The translations under genes were made by a program, and so were the position numbers. Positions 54,252 to 63,736 of a stretch of 64,000 nucleotides of DNA are shown here, piece after piece (position 1 is the stretch's first letter; each line of letters opens with the position of its first letter). Location: assembly GCF_008329945.1 (NCBI RefSeq), contig NZ_CP035807.1:558001-622000 (forward strand). Reading direction: 5' to 3'. The DNA is from Thiospirochaeta perfilievii (GTDB lineage Bacteria; Spirochaetota; Spirochaetia; DSM-2461). The notes beneath the pieces were generated by a model. The model saw only the letters and a list, made by a program, of their open reading frames with translations, was not told where the DNA came from and ran no database searches.

Positions 54252-54305
54252 CTACCCTGTGTTAATCTTATTAAAACATAATAAATTAATACAGAATGGG
54301 GTTTT

Positions 54306-55961
54306 ATGATAAATTTATTGAATAATAAAATTTTTAATAATGTGTTTCTTTTTGATTCATCAATGGATATGAAATACATAGAAAATTTTATAGATAATAT
54401 TGGAAACAAACAGAGATATGACGAGTTCAGTTTAAATCGATATACCTTTCTATTTAAGCCTGGAACCTACAATATAGATATAACTCTAGAATACTATATG
54501 CAGGCTGTAGGCTTGGGAAAGAGCCCTTACGATGTGGTAATTATAGGTTCAGTTCAGTCGATAACTACAACAAAAAATAGTAATGTAACCACTATGTTTT
54601 GGAGATCTGCTGAGAATTTTACAGTAAAGCCAAGGGATAAAAATGAACCAATAGTATGGGCTGTATCTCAGGCAGCTCCATATAGAAGGATGAACATAAA
54701 AGGTGATCTTGTTTTTGACCAAAATGGTTGGGCAAGTGGAGGATATCTTGGCAACTCATTAGTTGAAGGTGTTGCTGGGACCAGAAGTGGGCAGCAGTGG
54801 TTTACCATTAATTCAGAACTTGGGAGCTGGTTTGGAGGTCAGTGGAATAGGTTTTTTATTGGAACAAAAGGAGCCATGGAGGAGAATTGGCCTAAAGAAC
54901 CTATAACCAACGTAGATAATACAGAAGTACTAAGAGAGAAACCTTTTCTAACTATAAATGGGGATGGAAGTTTTAGTCTATTTAGACCATCAATAAAAGA
55001 GAATTCTATAGGAGTTAGCTGGAAGGAAAACAATGAACCAGGAAATTTGATACCCCTTGATAAGTTTTATATAACGGATGTAAACACGGATACTTCATTT
55101 ACAATAAATAAAGCTCTAGAGAGAGGAAAACATCTATTAATTACTCCTGGTATTTATAAGCTGGATGAACCAATTATTATCAATAGAGAAAATACAGTAG
55201 TTTACGGTATGGGAATGGCAACACTTATACCTGTTTATGGTAAATCAGTTATCGAAGTAAAAGATATTCAAGGTGTATCAATTTCCGGCCTAATTATTGA
55301 TGCGGGGGAAGTGGAGTCTAAAAGTTTAATCCGAATTGGAGAAAATAAATTATCAACCAATAACTTCTCAGATAATCCAATAACAATACATGACTTAATA
55401 TGTAGGGTTGGAGGCATGCTTCCAGGTAGAGCTGAAACCTGCTTAGAAGTGAATAGTAATTATGTAATATTAGACCATTTATGGTTGTGGAGGGCCGATC
55501 ATGGAAATGGTGTTGGATGGTCAGATAACAGGTGTTCTACCGGAGTTATTATTAATGGAGATCATGTAAAAGCTTATGGTCTTTTTGTAGAACATTTTCA
55601 AAAGTACCAAACCCTTTGGTTAGGTGAGTATGGAAAAACATTTTTCTATCAGTCAGAGTTACCCTATGACCCACCTAACCAAAATAGTTGGAGTACAAAA
55701 AACAGACTAGGTTACGCCTCATATAAAGTTGGAGATCATGTTCATAACCATGAAGCTTATGGTTTAGGTATATATGCATTTATGGGTATAAAAGATAATA
55801 CTGATAAGAATGTACATATTGATTGCGCTGTTGAGACACCAGAGAGACCTGGAATTAATATCCATCATATTACATGTTTCTCTAAAGGTTATGGTACAAT
55901 ATATAACTGTCTAAACAGTAGAGGTGGTTCAGTTCAGCCAGGTTGTTGTTATTACTATTAA
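54306..55961 (+). CDS. Right-handed beta-helix protein, probable carbohydrate-active, unknown substrate
   Basis: 551 residues with no signal peptide. The last 330 residues show the repeated short strands and Asn/Gly-rich turns of a pectate-lyase-like parallel beta-helix (VYGMGMATLIPVYGKSVIEV, ISGLIIDAGEVES, LDHLWLWRADHGNGVGW). It resembles, from memory, a family of actinobacterial and Paenibacillus proteins that databases name inconsistently and that may be GH55-like; not verified. Conserved acidic residues in RADHGNGVGW and KYQTLWLGEYGK are candidate active-site positions. GGGG precedes the ATG, and a LacI-type operator suggests sugar control. Confidence 0.65.
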   Translation: MINLLNNKIFNNVFLFDSSMDMKYIENFIDNIGNKQRYDEFSLNRYTFLFKPGTYNIDITLEYYMQAVGLGKSPYDVVIIGSVQSITTTKNSNVTTMFWRSAENFTVKPRDKNEPIVWAVSQAAPYRRMNIKGDLVFDQNGWASGGYLGNSLVEGVAGTRSGQQWFTINSELGSWFGGQWNRFFIGTKGAMEENWPKEPITNVDNTEVLREKPFLTINGDGSFSLFRPSIKENSIGVSWKENNEPGNLIPLDKFYITDVNTDTSFTINKALERGKHLLITPGIYKLDEPIIINRENTVVYGMGMATLIPVYGKSVIEVKDIQGVSISGLIIDAGEVESKSLIRIGENKLSTNNFSDNPITIHDLICRVGGMLPGRAETCLEVNSNYVILDHLWLWRADHGNGVGWSDNRCSTGVIINGDHVKAYGLFVEHFQKYQTLWLGEYGKTFFYQSELPYDPPNQNSWSTKNRLGYASYKVGDHVHNHEAYGLGIYAFMGIKDNTDKNVHIDCAVETPERPGINIHHITCFSKGYGTIYNCLNSRGGSVQPGCCYYY

Positions 55962-55993
55962 ATAAACGTTCTGTTACTAAACTATATAATGCC

Positions 55994-56032
55994 CCCCTTT
56001 AAAATAATTAAATTCTAGATATTCTAAAGGGG
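55994..56032. terminator. Inverted repeat between the beta-helix and permease genes
   Basis: An 8-bp stem CCCCTTTA with TAAAGGGG and a 23-nt loop between convergent genes. Probably a shared terminator. Confidence 0.45.
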
Positions 56033-56034
56033 AG

Positions 56035-56778
56035 TTAATTTAAATGGATATGCCAAGGTACTATTTTCTTTTCTATAATATCTAAAGAGAGATACAGACC
56101 AAGACCTGTAAAACTTAGCATAATGATTCCAACATACATTTGAGGATAATCGACCATAACCCAACTATTCATAATATAATAACCAATACCAAAAACTGTT
56201 GCAAAATTTTCACTAAAAAACAGTACAGATAAACTTATTCCAATACTTATTCGAATTGCAGATAATATAGAAGGTAATATCCCTGGGAGTGTAATTTCAA
56301 AAAGTATCTGCTTCTTAGTTAATAAAAATACCTTAGCGAGATAGTCATACTCTTTAGGTAGTTGTTTTGTTCTATCCCTAACAGCAATTGTAATAGGAAA
56401 AAATAAAATTGAACTAATAAGAATAATCTTAGGTGTATTCCCCAATCCAAAAAGAACCATAATAATTGGCAAAAATGCGATTTTAGGTATAGGATACAAT
56501 AAATACAATATTGGTGAAAAAATAGAGTCTAACTTTTTGATTTTTGCAGTAATTATTCCAACTGGAATTCCAATAGTAAGAGATATAAATAGGCTGCTAA
56601 TTATCCTTAATATACTTGCTAGAAGATGTAAAAAAATAGTCCCTTTACTAAACTCAATAAAGAGCTGTTTAATAACTACACTCGGTAAAGGTATTATTGG
56701 TTTATTGATAATAATGGAGAATAGAAACCAAATAACAAATATAGTTGATATACCTAATAAAATAGACTTCTTATTCAT
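56035..56778 (-). CDS. ABC transporter permease, SsuC/TauC/ThiX type
   Basis: 247 residues with six membrane helices and the short coupling loop ITLPGILPSILSAIRISIGISLS that marks the BPD_transp_1 family of sulfonate/nitrate/thiamin-precursor importers. It overlaps the ATPase gene by 8 bp, third in the operon. Confidence 0.9.
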   Translation of the reverse strand: MNKKSILLGISTIFVIWFLFSIIINKPIIPLPSVVIKQLFIEFSKGTIFLHLLASILRIISSLFISLTIGIPVGIITAKIKKLDSIFSPILYLLYPIPKIAFLPIIMVLFGLGNTPKIILISSILFFPITIAVRDRTKQLPKEYDYLAKVFLLTKKQILFEITLPGILPSILSAIRISIGISLSVLFFSENFATVFGIGYYIMNSWVMVDYPQMYVGIIMLSFTGLGLYLSLDIIEKKIVPWHIHLN

Positions 56779-57484
56779 AAACGTTGGCCTCTTTTAATGA
56801 TTGACGAACTTGACAACAGACTTCAAAAAATGACGGATCACTACGTGAGTTATTAATACTATAACTAGGATTATCAATTTTTTTAATAATCTTTTTTTGT
56901 TCCATTATCAAAATTGATTTACCAAGATAAACAGCTTCTTCTATATTATGAGTAACCAATATTAAGGTTAATCCAAATAGATCTGCTGTCTCCTTTAGTT
57001 GATTTTGTAGAAGCTCTTTGGATATCTCATCCAATGCTGATGTTGGTTCATCTAATAACAAAAGGTCTGGACTGTTTAGAATAGTTCTTGCTAAGGCTGC
57101 TCGTTGTCTTTGACCACCACTTAGTTGGGAGGGATATTTATAGGCCTGATCCTGAATATTATACATTTTTAGTAAATCCATAGCCTCTTCTTTTTTTCTT
57201 TTATTATTTTTAAGGCCTAAGAGGGTGTTATTTAGTATATTTTTCCAGGGAAGAAGCATATCTGTTTGAAATAACAAACCTTTTTTCATAGGTTTGTTAT
57301 ATGTATTACTAATATTACCAGAGGTGGGTTTTAGCAGATCTGCAAGAAGATATAAAATACTTGTTTTCCCACAGCCACTGGCCCCCACTATTGCAAGGGT
57401 TTCACCTCTATCTATACTAAAGTTAATGTTATCTAAAGCATGTTCGCTTCCATACCATAAATCAACATTTTGCAATGAAATCAT
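56771..57484 (-). CDS. ABC transporter ATPase, SsuB/ThiZ type
   Basis: 237 residues. Walker A GASGCGKTS, Q-loop LLFQTDML, signature LSGGQRQR, Walker B LLLLDEPTSALD and the switch histidine VTHNIEEA are all intact. It overlaps the binding-protein gene by one base and drives the import of its ligand. Confidence 0.95.
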   Translation of the reverse strand: MISLQNVDLWYGSEHALDNINFSIDRGETLAIVGASGCGKTSILYLLADLLKPTSGNISNTYNKPMKKGLLFQTDMLLPWKNILNNTLLGLKNNKRKKEEAMDLLKMYNIQDQAYKYPSQLSGGQRQRAALARTILNSPDLLLLDEPTSALDEISKELLQNQLKETADLFGLTLILVTHNIEEAVYLGKSILIMEQKKIIKKIDNPSYSINNSRSDPSFFEVCCQVRQSLKEANVYE

Positions 57485-58383
57485 TATTTAATAAAACTAG
57501 TATCAAAGAGATCTTTATCGGTTAACTCTATTTTATGCTTACTTATTTCTGCAGTCCAAGTCATAATCTTTTTAGTGAACTCTGAACTTGGAACTGTTGG
57601 ATTAGTATAAATAGGTAACTCTATAGAGTCTTTAACTGTTGGAGGTAAATTAGGGATAGAACGAATTAATACTTCTCTAGCTAAATTTGGATTTTCCTGA
57701 AGTGCTAATACAGCCTGTGCATAAACTGAATGAAATACTTTTATAGAACTCTTCTTATCTTTTAGTGATTGATTAGTAAAAACCAGGATATCAAGACTTT
57801 CTTTAGGAATCCCTGGGTATGATTTTTTTATTAAGCCTTTCATCTGGCCAATTGATGCCAATGGTTCAGGGAATAATCCCATATCTATATGACCTGCAGC
57901 TACTGCTTCTAGACGCATAGGTATAGCATTAATAAAAACTTTAGAATAACCTTGATCTTTCATATATTCAGATACTAGATAATTAGAAACACTAACCTCC
58001 ATCATACCAATTTTAGGGTTAGTTTGATAATCAAAATTGGGATTGATTAGTAGTGGAAATGATCCGTTTGTTGATAGTGTACCTTTAATTGGGAACCCAG
58101 CTGCTACATTACTAATAAGAGCCACCATATCTGTCATTGCCCCATCTATACTATTGGTCTGTAGTGCAGTTTGTCTATTCCCTGCATCTGTAAAAATTGT
58201 TAACTCAACATCAATTCCGGCTTTGGTAAAGAGTCCTTGTTCCTGGGCGTAGAAAAAAGGTGCTGTATCCACAGCAGGCATTAAGCCTATTTTTAATTTT
58301 CCATTGTCATTTGTGTTTTTACAAGATGATAATACTAAATAAAAGATCAATGTTAAAAGTAGAAATGTAATATTCTTTTTCAT
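57484..58383 (-). CDS. ABC substrate-binding lipoprotein, SsuA/NMT1 (THI5-like) type
   Basis: 299 residues. The signal peptide ends in a lipobox with cysteine at LVLSSC, so it is a lipoprotein anchored in the periplasm. The fold signature KIGLMPAVDTAPFFYAQEQGLFTKAGIDVEL is that of aliphatic sulfonate, taurine or pyrimidine-precursor binding proteins. There is no TPP riboswitch or sulfur regulator site visible upstream, so the ligand stays open. Confidence 0.9.
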   Translation of the reverse strand: MKKNITFLLLTLIFYLVLSSCKNTNDNGKLKIGLMPAVDTAPFFYAQEQGLFTKAGIDVELTIFTDAGNRQTALQTNSIDGAMTDMVALISNVAAGFPIKGTLSTNGSFPLLINPNFDYQTNPKIGMMEVSVSNYLVSEYMKDQGYSKVFINAIPMRLEAVAAGHIDMGLFPEPLASIGQMKGLIKKSYPGIPKESLDILVFTNQSLKDKKSSIKVFHSVYAQAVLALQENPNLAREVLIRSIPNLPPTVKDSIELPIYTNPTVPSSEFTKKIMTWTAEISKHKIELTDKDLFDTSFIK

Positions 58384-58516
58384 CTATTTAAAATCCTAAA
58401 AAAATAATTTAACTTAAAAACTATATCATAAACTAGATGGAAATAGGAATAGTATGCTCTATTTGATTGCTTGAAGATAGATATTATGAAATACTTCATA
58501 AAAAAGGAAGATTCTG

Positions 58517-59020
58517 TTGGAAATAAAAAAAATATTACACTTGGGAAAAATGTATTTTATTGCTTTACGCCCATTTTCATTAACACTAGCCTTTGCCTCT
58601 ACTTCTTATGGAATATTAGCTGCATTTATAAATGATTTACTTTTTACTGATAGATTTTGGCATGACATTTTGTTAATTATATTAATAACTATTGCGGGAA
58701 TAGCTTCTCAAGCAGGGGCGAATCTGATTAATGATTATTTTGAAGGTAGTTTTAAATATAAAAATAGTTCAAAAAAAACACGAAATTTTCTTGGCAGACA
58801 AAGAACTAATTTTGATATATTTGTTTTTATATCCGGAATAGCTGCACTTGGTATAGCAGGTTTAATAGGTATATATTTAATTTATTTAACAGATTTATGG
58901 ATGTTAGTTATCGGGTTAATTGGTTTAATAGGTTCATACGCATATACCGGAGAACCTTTTGTATACAAAAGAAGAGCCCTAGGGGTTCCTTTATCATTTG
59001 TTTTAATGGGACTATTTTAA
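58517..59020 (+). pseudogene. UbiA/MenA-type prenyltransferase, C-terminally truncated
   Basis: The 167 residues cover roughly the first half of a UbiA-family membrane prenyltransferase: RPFSLTLAFASTSYG, the aspartate-rich substrate motif GANLINDYFEG (helix 2), and the YTGEPFVYKRRALGVP loop. The frame then stops at GLF with TAA. A full MenA has about 290 residues and needs the second aspartate motif, which is missing, and no other frame continues the family downstream. The start is TTG at 58517 with AAGGAAG ahead. It is likely inactive. Confidence 0.8.
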
Positions 59021-59148
59021 TAACCTTAATAGTCTCCTTAATAGTATAGAGTAGATATAAAGTAACATAGATAAATAATATAAAACTTGATTAATTAAGA
59101 AACTGAAAGTCTATAAATATGGTAAGTGGGTATAGGTACTATATTTAA

Positions 59149-59174
59149 CCCCTGGTAACAATTTTGACCAGGGG
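59149..59174 (-). terminator. Hairpin after the D-lactate dehydrogenase gene
   Basis: An 8-bp stem CCCCTGGT with ACCAGGGG and a 10-nt loop, about 27 nt past the stop. The minus-strand exit is TTAAATAT, only partly U-rich. Confidence 0.55.
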
Positions 59175-59200
59175 TAATTAGTCATATTTTGTACAACTTA

Positions 59201-60187
59201 CTATGCTAAAATTTCCCATGGGTTTTTTTCCCCATTTTTAAAATAGTAAAGACTTTTTAATCCACATTCAACCATGTCGTAAACAGCTTGATCTGTATAA
59301 AAAGCTAGGTGTTGTGTTAATATAACATTTGGCATACACCTTAGAATAGACATATTATGATTAACAAAAGATTCAAAACGTTTATCGTTATGGTAAATAC
59401 CTACTTCACCTTCTAAAACATCTAGACCTGCAGCACCTATTTTCCCCTGTTCTAGCCCATTAATTAGAGCTTCAGTATCTATTAGCTCTCCTCTTGCTGT
59501 ATTTATAATAATGACATTCTCTTTCATTTTACTAATTGTATCTCTATTTATTAAGTGATGGTTCTCCTCAATATAAGGTGCATGGAGGGTAATGATATCC
59601 GATTCTCTATAGAGTGTTTCTAGATCAACATAGTTCATATAATCTTTTATCTCATCATTTTGATAGAGATCATACCCTATTATTTTTGAACCAAAACCGC
59701 TAATATTTTTTATAACTGTTCTACCAATTCGACCGGTACCAATAACACCGACAACTAGGTTTTTCATCTCTAGGCCTCTTAAACCTCTTAAAGAGAAATC
59801 CTTAGCCTCACCTCTTAGTAGAGATTGTTTTGCATTTCTTATACACATTAACATTAACATTAGGGTAAAGTCTGCAACACAATTTGGGGAATATGATGCA
59901 CTACTTACTCTAATTCCGTACTCCTTTGCCGCTTCTATATCAATATTATTGTATCCAGCACTTCGTGATGAAATATACTTAACCCCTAAGGAACTCAATT
60001 TTTTTAGTACTTCTCTAGAAGCATCACAATGTCCTAAAATAGTAACATACTCATATCCAGCAGCTTCCTCTGTATTACCTAAGTTTAACCCATCTGTTAC
60101 ATATTTAAGCTCGACTTGTAACTCTGCAGAAACTTTATCAAACCCATATTGCTCATCTTTTCTAGCTGCATAAGCTATTATCTTCAT
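59201..60187 (-). CDS. D-lactate dehydrogenase (D-2-hydroxyacid dehydrogenase)
   Basis: 328 residues. Reduces pyruvate to D-lactate with NADH, regenerating NAD in fermentation. The NAD motif GVIGTGRIGRTV, the arginine-bearing NTARGELIDTEAL and the catalytic histidine region TQHLAFYTDQA are as in LdhA/VanH. AAAGGTG precedes the ATG. It lies 12 bp after the PTS-IIC-like gene, in the same operon. Confidence 0.93.
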   Translation of the reverse strand: MKIIAYAARKDEQYGFDKVSAELQVELKYVTDGLNLGNTEEAAGYEYVTILGHCDASREVLKKLSSLGVKYISSRSAGYNNIDIEAAKEYGIRVSSASYSPNCVADFTLMLMLMCIRNAKQSLLRGEAKDFSLRGLRGLEMKNLVVGVIGTGRIGRTVIKNISGFGSKIIGYDLYQNDEIKDYMNYVDLETLYRESDIITLHAPYIEENHHLINRDTISKMKENVIIINTARGELIDTEALINGLEQGKIGAAGLDVLEGEVGIYHNDKRFESFVNHNMSILRCMPNVILTQHLAFYTDQAVYDMVECGLKSLYYFKNGEKNPWEILA

Positions 60188-60199
60188 TCAATACACCTT

Positions 60200-61228
60200 T
60201 TAGAATTTAATCTCGTAATCTTTTTCTTCTACGTAGTTTAGTTTAGTAATAAACAGATATTTACATATAATTCCTATTACTATAGGTGCTACTACAAAAA
60301 TTAGTATAGTTAAAAATACATTCCCTACTGTATACCCAACAGCTGATAAATGATTTATAGGTCCAATTAGACCACTAATACCAAACCCAGCACTCATAGG
60401 TGTTCCTTGGATATTAAATAATCCTGCAAAAACTCCAACTACTGCTGCATTAACCAATATAGGCAAAATCATTTTAGGATTTTTCGCAAAGTTAGCCATC
60501 TGCATTTTAGGAGAACCTAAAAAATGCGCAAGACTTGTACCTGTTCCATTTACTTTAAAGCCTAATATGGCCAATCCAAAACCAGCGGAGCAAATACCTA
60601 GGTTTGCAGCACCAGAACCAAGTCCTGATAAAGAAATAGCCAATGCGACACCAACTGTGGATACAGGTGATATAATTAGAAATGCGAATGTTACAGATAT
60701 CAAAATACCCATTATTACTGGCTGTAAGGTTGAAAAGACATTTACTAAAGAACCTATATACCCTGTTAACCTAGAAACATAGGGTAGAGTTGTCAACCCA
60801 ATAAGTCCTACAACAATAATTACAATTGTAGGTACTAATAGAATAGTATAAGCTTTTAATTTATTACCTATAAGTAGTAATAATGCTACAGCGATTGATG
60901 CTGTAATACCTGCATTAATAACATCTCCTAGCCCTGCTAATAAGAACCCAGATTCAGTTATCTTTATAGCACCAGAACCTATCATAGTTGTTATAGATAA
61001 AGTTCCAGCTTGAATTGGGGAAAATTTGAATTGTCTTGCAATACATAAACCCATAATTGCAGATAGTAGCCTTGATCCAATTTGTATTATTACTAATATT
61101 GTAGTAAAACCTAATGCTTTACTAATCTCTCCTAGTAATGCAAATGGTACTAATGCAACAACTATTCCAGTACTCATACCTGTAAGAATTTTAATAAAAT
61201 ACTCTTTCACATTTATTTTGTTTTCCAT
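60200..61228 (-). CDS. PTS EIIC-like (PTS_EIIC_2) membrane protein
   Basis: 342 residues, about ten helices, and glycine-rich motifs (ISLSGLGSGAANLGICSAGFGLAILGFKVNGTGTS, AGFGISGLIGPINHL) that match the stand-alone PTS EIIC_2 family. No EIIA or EIIB domain or gene is adjacent, so it may be a transporter that does not depend on phosphorylation. In other bacteria it is found beside 2-hydroxyacid dehydrogenases, as here. AAGGAG precedes the ATG. Confidence 0.8.
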   Translation of the reverse strand: MENKINVKEYFIKILTGMSTGIVVALVPFALLGEISKALGFTTILVIIQIGSRLLSAIMGLCIARQFKFSPIQAGTLSITTMIGSGAIKITESGFLLAGLGDVINAGITASIAVALLLLIGNKLKAYTILLVPTIVIIVVGLIGLTTLPYVSRLTGYIGSLVNVFSTLQPVIMGILISVTFAFLIISPVSTVGVALAISLSGLGSGAANLGICSAGFGLAILGFKVNGTGTSLAHFLGSPKMQMANFAKNPKMILPILVNAAVVGVFAGLFNIQGTPMSAGFGISGLIGPINHLSAVGYTVGNVFLTILIFVVAPIVIGIICKYLFITKLNYVEEKDYEIKF

Positions 61229-61251
61229 TGAAATCTCCTTGTAATGTATTC

Positions 61252-61282
61252 AATGTAAACGATGACCTAAGAGCACAGTCAA
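61252..61282 (-). promoter_or_regulatory. MerR-type promoter of the PTS-IIC/LDH operon
   Basis: On the minus strand TTGACT and TACATT are 19 bp apart, the long spacer of MerR-activated promoters. The spacer carries the sequence ATGACCTAAGAGCACAGT (61262-61279, plus strand), which recurs before the regulator gene. Confidence 0.75.
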
Positions 61283-61327
61283 TAAAAATTTAAGAATATT
61301 TATATTTTTTTATAGATAATAATAAAC

Positions 61328-62137
61328 CTATTCAACTAGAACCTGTAATTCCATGATCATTTCATCTTCATTATCTGTAAAAGATCTATCAACAATACAA
61401 AAATCATAAAAATCTCCAATAGCTTTATAGTTATTGTTATTTAACCAATCCATAAGAAATGTTACGGCTTTTTCATTATAATATGATCCCATATGATACA
61501 TGCTTATATATTTACCCCTTGGAAGAATATTCTGTCCCTGGATTTTGAAATCTGTAGGTAGAAGAATAAAAGAGCCAGATCTCTTAGGTAACTGTTCTCC
61601 ATTGTTAAAATATATAGAACCATACTCTTGATGAGAAAAGTGGTCTAACTCTCTTAAACGGCCTAAAACCTTTCTATATGCTAACATTATTCCTTCTTTA
61701 TCATTCTGTTCAGCATCTAACATAAAAACTTTTCTTGTATCATGAATCTGAATAGAGGGTCTATTAAGGTCATTTTTATTGATCTTTTTGGCACGTTCAT
61801 AGAAATTAATAAGATACTCGATACTTCTTTTTTTTTGAGAGAGTTTATCAATATCTTCTGATACAATATTTAACCTTTTATGTAATTCGCTGATCATGAG
61901 TTCATGGGTCCGATTTTCTAGAAGATATTTTGTTTCTGATAAGGAAAACCCTATATCCTTTAAATAAATGATCTGTTTTAAAATTGGAAAATTTTTTCTA
62001 GAATAATATTTATAATTATTTAATCCACCAATTTGATCTGGTTTAAATAAGTCTATTTTATCGTAATATCTCAACGTTTTTTTTGTAATATTATGTAGTT
62101 TGGCTACATCACCCATTTTATATAGTTTTTCTGGCAA
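61328..62137 (-). CDS. MerR-family regulator with GyrI-like effector domain (BmrR type)
   Basis: 269 residues. The N-terminal helix-turn-helix (YKMGDVAKLHNITKKTLRYYDKIDLF) and wing lead through a coiled coil to a C-terminal GyrI-like ligand-binding half (KYISMYHMGSYYNEKAVTFLMDWLNNNNY). BmrR-like members sense amphipathic molecules and activate transport. The start is TTG at 62137 with AGGAG 8 nt ahead. The gene is 100 bp from the operon promoter and carries its own copy of the operator. Confidence 0.9.
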   Translation of the reverse strand: MPEKLYKMGDVAKLHNITKKTLRYYDKIDLFKPDQIGGLNNYKYYSRKNFPILKQIIYLKDIGFSLSETKYLLENRTHELMISELHKRLNIVSEDIDKLSQKKRSIEYLINFYERAKKINKNDLNRPSIQIHDTRKVFMLDAEQNDKEGIMLAYRKVLGRLRELDHFSHQEYGSIYFNNGEQLPKRSGSFILLPTDFKIQGQNILPRGKYISMYHMGSYYNEKAVTFLMDWLNNNNYKAIGDFYDFCIVDRSFTDNEDEMIMELQVLVE

Positions 62138-62154
62138 AAAAAGCTCCTAAAATC

Positions 62155-62172
62155 ATGACCCAAGGGCACAGT
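62155..62172 (-). promoter_or_regulatory. Second copy of the MerR/GyrI operator
   Basis: ATGACCCAAGGGCACAGT matches the copy at 61262-61279 in 16 of 18 bases. It lies just upstream of the regulator start, where it could block transcription (autoregulation). Confidence 0.6.
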
Positions 62173-62263
62173 ATATTTAGGTTAGTATAATATATGATGG
62201 ATAATTTGGGGATACAATTACTCTTTTTGAATTCTACTGTATAATTTTTCTATATATGCATAT

Positions 62264-63736
62264 ATGGAAGACCTAATAAACAGTAAGTCAAAAGAACTTT
62301 TTGGTATAAACTATGTATTCCCCTTTCAAAGGCTTGTTATATCTAATACATTGGCAGCAGCAGGATATTTCTCTGAAGATGATAGATTAGAGAGCATTCC
62401 AAGGCAGATTGTTTTACTACCAACAGGAGCTGGGAAATCCCTCTGTTTTATGTTACCTGGGGTATTATTAGAAGGTATGACACTAATAATATTCCCCCTA
62501 CTCTCTTTAATGGCAGACCAGGAGAGAAGAATAATAGAGGGAGGGGGATCTGTTACCATATTAAAAGGGGGAATGTCTAAGGATGAAAAGGATGAGGCAT
62601 ATAAACTAATTAGAACAAACAGTGTAAAATTCATTCTTACAAACCCAGAAACCCTAGGAAGTGTTAAAATACTAGATCTATTAAGTGGTGCTGAGATTAC
62701 CCATGTAGTTATAGATGAAACCCATACTGTTAGTCAGTGGGGGGAGAGTTTTAGACCTACATATTTAGAGGTAGGAAAACATATTAAAACAATTGGTGTA
62801 GATTTAGTTACAGCCTATACAGCAACAGCATCTGAATATATTTTAGAGAGTGTAATTAAACATATATTTTTAGGGGAGCAGGTAAATATTGTTAGGGGCA
62901 ATCCAGATAGGACTAATATTCACTACTCTGTTATTCCATCTATATCCAAGGATGAGACACTTATAGAGTTAGTTAAAAGTGTAGAAACACCAGCAATTAT
63001 TTTCCACTCATCAAGGGTCAGTGCCGAAGTAACAAATAGACTATTAATAAACAGGTTAGAAAGGGATGATATTGTATACTATCATGCTGGATTAACAAAA
63101 GATCAGAAAAGTAGAATCGAAGAGTGGTTTTTTACATCTGACACTGGAATACTAAACGCAACTTGCGCCTACGGAATGGGTGTTGATAAGCAAAATATTA
63201 GAAGTGTAATCCATTTAGAAGTCCCCTCCTCCATAGAGGCATTTTTACAGGAGTCAGGGCGGGGAGGACGGGATAGAAAACTTGCAAAATCTTTTTTAAT
63301 AACAACAAGGGTTAATAAAAAAAGTAGAATACTAGATGCTATTAATACAGGGTTATGCCGTAGAGAAGTTCTTCTTAGGCTTATGGGACATGAGATAGAG
63401 TTCTGTTCGGGATGTGATATTTGCGATAATAGTTTTCAAGCAGTTGAAACAGGATTTATACAAATTACCCAGTTCCTGATAAAAAATCGATTTATATATA
63501 ATATAGATCAGTCAGTAAATATTTTAAAAGGTTTTTATACATTTACTGCTAAACAGGAACAGTATCACAATGCCTGTGGTTTTGGTATTCTTTCCAGGTG
63601 GGATAAGGACTCTATTAAAGATAGTATAAATATACTAACTAAAAGTAATGTTATTATAAAAAGATGGGGGAAATTAGGTTTAACTAAACATTTAATTATA
63701 GGGGATGAAACTTCTCCATCCCCAAATACCCTATAA
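62264..63736 (+). CDS. RecQ-like ATP-dependent DNA helicase
   Basis: 490 residues of SF2 helicase: motif 0/I QIVLLPTGAGKSLCFMLP, motif II VIDETHTVSQWG (DETH in place of DEAH), motif III TAYTATAS, motif V CAYGMGVDKQNI and motif VI QESGRGGRDRK. A RecQ-type zinc site follows (CRRE...CSGCDICD). No HRDC domain is seen, so it is a short form. It unwinds DNA during repair. A near-leaderless promoter is possible (TTGAAT, 18 nt, TATATA, 7 nt, ATG); TATAAT at 62240-62245 is an alternative. Confidence 0.9.
   Translation: MEDLINSKSKELFGINYVFPFQRLVISNTLAAAGYFSEDDRLESIPRQIVLLPTGAGKSLCFMLPGVLLEGMTLIIFPLLSLMADQERRIIEGGGSVTILKGGMSKDEKDEAYKLIRTNSVKFILTNPETLGSVKILDLLSGAEITHVVIDETHTVSQWGESFRPTYLEVGKHIKTIGVDLVTAYTATASEYILESVIKHIFLGEQVNIVRGNPDRTNIHYSVIPSISKDETLIELVKSVETPAIIFHSSRVSAEVTNRLLINRLERDDIVYYHAGLTKDQKSRIEEWFFTSDTGILNATCAYGMGVDKQNIRSVIHLEVPSSIEAFLQESGRGGRDRKLAKSFLITTRVNKKSRILDAINTGLCRREVLLRLMGHEIEFCSGCDICDNSFQAVETGFIQITQFLIKNRFIYNIDQSVNILKGFYTFTAKQEQYHNACGFGILSRWDKDSIKDSINILTKSNVIIKRWGKLGLTKHLIIGDETSPSPNTL

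Noticed and set aside
58384-58516. A thiamin (TPP) riboswitch upstream of the NMT1-type operon
   Set aside because: No conserved riboswitch segment is visible in the short leader, so a thiamin role cannot be claimed.
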